Assembly: GCA_964366065.1 (NCBI GenBank)
Contig: CAYISF010000006.1
Coordinates: forward strand, 1-20,826
Length of the DNA: 20,826 nt
Origin: JBAZYZ01 sp964366065
GTDB lineage: Bacteria; Patescibacteriota; Minisyncoccia; Phycocordibacterales; VMEP01
Reading direction: 5' to 3'
Positions 20,402-20,826 of the stretch are shown in pieces. Made by a program: the position numbers and the translations under genes. Below the pieces are notes generated by a model. The model had not been told where the DNA came from. It searched no databases and saw only the letters and a program-made list of their open reading frames with translations. The stretch's first letter is position 1; each line of letters begins with the position of its first letter.

Positions 20402-20826
20402 TTATTCCCGGCGTGGCCGGCGCGATGAACTGCGGCTGCCTATCAGGTACTTGCGCGGGTCGGCGGAGAGGTCAATGAATTCGTCAGCCGCTTCTTTCAG
20501 CTTGAGTGACGAGGATTGTCCGAAAGAAATGACTTCAACCTGTAACCCCGACAATTTCAAATATTCAACAAGAGGCACAAAGTCGCCGTCGCCGGAGGCG
20601 AGGACAACAGCGTCAAGTTTGGATGCCATTTTAATGGCATCCACGGCGAGGCCGACATCCCAGTCGCCTTTTTTGGCGCCACCCCAGAATACCTGCAAAT
20701 CTTTGGTTTTGGTCTCAATTCCCAGCTTGCCGAGCGCCTCAAAGAAGGCGGATTCTTCTCCCACTTCGGTCTTTATGACGTAAGCCACGGCGCGCACGAG
20801 CTGCCGGCCGGCAACGGCCTCTTTCA
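20402..20826 (-). CDS. NYN-domain (LabA/DUF88-type, PIN-like) putative ribonuclease, 5' end cut by window edge
   Basis: The frame is open to the right edge (residues read KEAVAGRQLVRAVAYVIKTE before the rest), so GTG 20797 is probably not the true start and the N-terminal metal-binding Asp lies outside the window. Visible marks of the fold are GDWDVGLAVDAIKMASKLDA, the motif VLASGDGDFVPLVEYL, and GLQVEVISFG, followed by a helix (KLKEAADEFIDL) and a basic tail (SRSSSRRPRRE). The Asp residues in GDWDVGLAVD and SGDGDF are expected metal ligands. NYN proteins are PIN-like nucleases of RNA processing. The gene is next to pnp but is separated from it by a terminator. Confidence 0.85.
   Translation of the reverse strand, partial: KEAVAGRQLVRAVAYVIKTEVGEESAFFEALGKLGIETKTKDLQVFWGGAKKGDWDVGLAVDAIKMASKLDAVVLASGDGDFVPLVEYLKLSGLQVEVISFGQSSSLKLKEAADEFIDLSADPRKYLIGSRSSSRRPRRE

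Overview
The window looks like a piece of chromosome from a Parcubacteria-type (Patescibacteria/CPR) bacterium, probably a metagenome-assembled contig. Four things point there. (1) There is a type IV secretion-like locus in which a PrgI-family protein, a stand-alone TraC-like protein and a VirB4 ATPase sit together with membrane and secreted proteins of no common family. (2) Short interspersed repeats occur even inside reading frames. (3) Shine-Dalgarno sequences are almost absent, while -10 boxes lie within a few bases of start codons. (4) A 10-N run marks a scaffold gap. This placement is inference from gene content. The code is standard (table 11): TGA ends prgI, comM, the uvrD-like gene and the TSP3-repeat gene.

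Layout. Positions 1-8527, minus strand: a T4SS-like operon read right to left. It encodes a TSP3-repeat membrane protein, a large secreted-type Gly-zipper protein whose signal peptide is cut by an in-frame TGA, a polytopic VirB6/TrbL-like protein, a proline-rich cytoplasmic protein, a small membrane protein, PrgI, a TraC-like protein and the start of VirB4, which runs off the left edge. Positions 8696-9196, plus: a small secreted Cys/Gly-rich protein. Positions 9193-12065, minus: rsmA and a UvrD/PcrA-like helicase. Positions 12282-13046, minus: an unrecognised charged protein. Positions 13393-14406, plus: a LysM-LysM-M23 wall hydrolase. Positions 14471-17968, minus: comM, a DksA/TraR-type zinc-finger protein and a single-pass membrane protein. 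Positions 18197-20826, minus: pnp and a NYN-domain nuclease cut by the right edge.

Function. The left third probably builds an envelope-spanning DNA or protein transfer machine: VirB4 supplies energy, PrgI and the VirB6-like protein form the inner-membrane part, and the secreted proteins form the outer part. The LysM-M23 hydrolase could open the wall for it. comM and the uvrD-like gene handle incoming or damaged DNA. pnp and the NYN gene form an RNA-processing pair. No tRNA, rRNA, CRISPR array or transposase gene was seen.

The strongest unexplained signals are: a pair of about 137-bp palindromic elements with matching ends and internal arms that differ between copies but stay self-complementary; short repeats inserted in frame in rsmA and in a T4SS-locus gene; a recurrent near-leaderless promoter motif, TTGCTATACT; and the TGA that splits a signal peptide from its mature protein.
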